From Tholera decimalis (Eukaryota > Arthropoda > Insecta > Lepidoptera > Noctuidae): a stretch of DNA of 64,000 bases. A model generated the notes under the pieces. It worked only from the letters and a program-made list of their open reading frames with translations. It was not told the DNA's origin and made no database searches. A program made the position numbers and the translations under genes. Below are positions 61,261-64,000 of this stretch, piece after piece (the first letter of the stretch is position 1; each line of letters opens with the position of its first letter). Location: NCBI GenBank assembly GCA_943138885.2, contig OW964556.2, positions 15,766,001-15,830,000 of the forward strand, read 5' to 3'.

Positions 61261-61661
61261 AAGTAAAGAATATTCTTTCTATCTATATTTTAATTTCTTA
61301 TTGTGAAGGCGGGTAACACGATCAAAGTCACAAATCACATCTAATGAACGAATCAATCAATATAAAATCACAAATAAACGAATCAATTACGGAAAAACAT
61401 AGCGCTTTATTTCCAATTCGGCTGAAATGATTCGGAGATTATTTTCAGTCTCGTTGGATCGGTTACGATCAACGCTCTGGGTAATGTTATCACTTTTACA
61501 GGATTACCAGTTTGACGGCCCGGTTTTTATTAGGGTGATTTTATAAGCTCTTGTAGGTCATTTATTGTGCAGTTGACTCTCATTGATAGTGATGATTTTG
61601 ATATTTTAATACTTATAAATCGTAAATTCACCTATTATAAAACTTATTTTACAATAAATTG

Positions 61662-61969
61662 AACCGACTTCAAAACTTACAAAAAAGACGCACTACAAAG
61701 AGAGAAAAAACTTTAAATATTGTTTTATTGTATGTCTAATTCCATTAAAAATAAGAGATTAGATTATCTACTCACATGGCTGAAGTCGGTGCCAAGATAC
61801 GAGTAAATGAATAGGTTTCATCACCTCGGGTGTGCCCGAGAATGCGGCGTTCTTTGCCTATCAAAACTATTCATTGGCAGAAACAGTATTTTCTGAGAAA
61901 ATCGCGGATATACAAACATACATACATACATACAGATCGAATACAGAACCTCCTTTTTTGAAGTCGGTT
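61662..61969. mobile_element. AACCGACTTC element
   Basis: Counterpart of 28844-29135 with small insertions (TTAGAT near 61760 and extra CATA units near 61920). Confidence 0.58.
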
Positions 61970-62121
61970 AATAAAAATACAACTTTTGACAACAAAAGGT
62001 GCTCGCAGATTCTTTATTCAATTTTTCAATGAAGAAGTTGAATTTAGAATCTGCAAAAAAGCCTAAGCAGATAATGTATATGTGATAAACTGATAAGGTA
62101 TATAAATTATGTGTTTCGAAG

Positions 62122-62302
62122 CGTCAATAACCTAGTGACTAAGGTGTTGGACTTGTGATCGAGAGGCCGCGGGCTCGAACCCCACCCATTACATTATTGC
62201 CGTGAACCCACTGCAGACAAGCATATTTAGCTTAGTTGCAGGTGTTAACAAGATTGCTAGCATTATGAATTCTACCCGCATAGCTAGTTCTCTTTATAAA
62301 AA
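62122..62302 (+). repeat. tRNA-derived SINE
   Basis: Counterpart of 29281-29466. Box B reads GCGGGCTCGAACCCCA here, with three changes relative to A. Confidence 0.7.
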
Positions 62303-62446
62303 GATATTGAAACTAAGCATAAGTATGTTCCTAATTTTTTAATAGACTGTACTGCGTCAAACTTATTTACTTTCGTATCAGACCAAATATTCACGGATTA
62401 AAAGTAACATCACTTGAATCAGGTAATTCGGTATATACAATATATA

Positions 62447-62882
62447 CAGGGTTATTGGAAATACGTCCCGATCCTGTTAAGGGCGTGTAGATGAGGTCAT
62501 TAAGTAACAAATCAACCCTAAGTTTCTAGGCCTAAAGTATACCATTATCGAGAATGTTTTTTTTAATATTAAAATAAAATAGGACTTATCTCTTTTAAAA
62601 AAAACGAAAACACGTTTTAGCATTCTTATTTATTAAATAGCTAAAGAATTATGTTGCTCATAATAAAAAAATAAACATAAAACAATTTAAAACATCCGTA
62701 CTTTTGAAAAAAGAGATCCAATACTTATTTTATTTTTATGATTTTTGCAACGTCTTATGAAATAAATATTTTTTTCTCCTAAAAATCACTAATCTATTTC
62801 AACGGCGGAACATTTTATTTGTTAGTTAATGACCTCATCTACACGCCCTTAACAGGATCGGGACATATTTCCAATAACCCAG
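62447..62882. mobile_element. Mariner-type MITE (CAGGGTTATTG ends)
   Basis: Counterpart of 29618-30064. The right end is mutated (CCCAG for CCCTG), with small internal deletions. Confidence 0.7.
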
Positions 62883-63645
62883 TATATACAGCTGATGTAA
62901 ACTGACAAAAATTTTAAAGAAAACTTAGGGGTTCCTGTAACGGCTAAAGATTCAGTGATTCATCTCGCAAAACGTGGGAAAGGGGTGCGATTCCAAACAC
63001 GTGCCAATTTCTGAATTCCCAGACTGAATTAATTCCGTTCCGCAATACAAAGTACACGGTTATCACAAGAATATTGCCGACATCGTTACGTTACGGTTTA
63101 TTTGTAATTACAACTAAAGACAAACACACACAGCAAGATTCTAAAGTCATGAAACCATTAGTGACTGGAGATGTGATGGAATTTACGACTGAAAGTCTTT
63201 GGAATTAGATATTTGTTGCTTCTGAAAGTACCTCTATTTACTTTATTCAGGAATTTAATCTGAATAATTTCCTCCAGTAATTCTATACTTTTTATCTACC
63301 TAATGTAAGTTTGTAGAAACTAAAAAAGATTGAAATTTTATAGTTGCAAAGATGTAAGTACTGTAAAAAATATATTTTTTAATCGCTTTATGAAACATAT
63401 AAATGAAGAGAACGAAGATCACGGTGATCTTTTGTGCCATCTGTTGAAGTCAATTAAGGAAATATGGGATTTAATAAAATAATAAATTATGGTAATTTTA
63501 TTAAGAGGACAACCCGGCTGTCAGTTTTAATGTAGCGATTTGTTATTCAAACATTTGAATTAAGCATAGGTACTATCGGCCAAAGATACGCATGCTCATT
63601 TAAGAAAATATTTCTGTGGAAGCGCAGTTAGTGACAAACCACATC
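62883..63645. other. Right end of copy C, no gene seen
   Basis: Includes the empty Helitron site at 63390/63391. Ends at the array boundary. Confidence 0.6.
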
Positions 63646-63674
63646 CCTACCTGGTTTCGCCCAATTAGGCTGCG

Positions 63675-64000
63675 TTTCCATCAGAGATGTGCGAGGATGC
63701 GTAGCGAGGGATGTGTTTGTAAAGAACCAATAGAATCGCTGCATTTACCTCGCCTCGGTCAGCACAGCTCTGGTGGAAACGGCTCAGCGGAGCTAGATTT
63801 TTGCGCATACAAAACAAGCGAGGGATGTGTGCGAGGGATGTGTGCGAGAGATGTGTTGCGAAGGATGTGTTGCGAGGAATGTGTGTTGAGAAGGATGTGT
63901 TGCGAGGTTTGCGCTTCCTCGCACCACACATTAATGCGCACTTACACAGCTCCGCTACACATCCTCGTAGGCACATTTCATCGCACAGCTTTGGTGGAAA
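63675..64000. mobile_element. Inverted-repeat element reaching the window edge
   Basis: The left end at 63675-63694 (TTTCCATCAGAGATGTGCGA) is complementary at 17 of 20 positions to 63981-64000. Between 63820 and 63910 a GCGAGGGATGTGT-like unit recurs about seven times. A second end-like motif, GCTCTGGTGGAAACG, lies at about 63766. I recall such TTTCCACC...GGTGGAAA elements from lepidopteran genomes. No transposase; the flanking duplication cannot be checked because the window ends. Confidence 0.65.

Larger units (their letters stand above)
47237..63645. repeat. Tandem array copy C (16,409 bp)
   Basis: The left part to 59146 is near-identical to B apart from the 989-bp LINE at 55411-56399 and a few substitutions (for example near 57209 and 58297). 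From 59147 on it is the most diverged copy, with several small indels and no Helitron. It ends where ACCACATC passes into the non-repeated right flank. Confidence 0.93.

Noticed and set aside
63820..63915. CRISPR-like array
   Set aside because: The repeats are 11-13 bp, contiguous and variable, with no spacers, inside a eukaryotic inverted-repeat element.

Overview
The window is AT-rich, intron-bearing animal DNA dominated by mobile elements, most likely from a moth or butterfly. The lepidopteran call rests on Helitrons of the Lep1 type (heads TCTATACTAATATTATAA and TCCCTACTAATATTATAA, ends CTAG, inserted between A and T), a dispersed motif AACCGACTTC next to AAAAAGGAGGAGG, tRNA-derived SINEs, and LINEs ending in short tails such as (ATTTC)n. 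These are recalled family patterns, not database results. No bacterial-type operon, CRISPR array or rRNA is visible.

Only one cellular gene is supported. It is a Ras-superfamily small GTPase on the minus strand, closest to the RASD/Dexras-Rhes type. Two exons are readable: one with the P-loop, switch regions and NKxD motif (10672-11104), and the terminal exon with the SAK motif, a basic tail and a CAAX box CVIS (1853-2158). An 8.5-kb intron filled with LINE fragments, a SINE, a foldback element and a P-element-like insertion lies between them. The start codon is in an upstream exon that I could not find.

From 12505 to 63645 the window is a three-copy head-to-tail array: copy A 12505-31282, copy B 31283-47236, copy C 47237-63645. 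The repeated unit is about 16 kb and carries no recognisable host gene. The copies differ mainly by transposon insertions, several with an exact empty site in another copy. The left part of B matches C rather than A, and the right part of B matches A rather than C. The switch falls between B positions 42174 and 42199. This is the pattern expected if two diverged copies became three by one unequal exchange, followed by a LINE insertion in C only (55411-56399).

Region by region: 1-1852 lies beyond the Ras stop codon and holds hairpin-forming sequences. 1853-11104 is the Ras exons and intron. 11105-12504 is unannotated sequence plus one LINE tail. 12505-63645 is the array. 63646-64000 is the right flank, with a terminal-inverted-repeat element that reaches the window edge.
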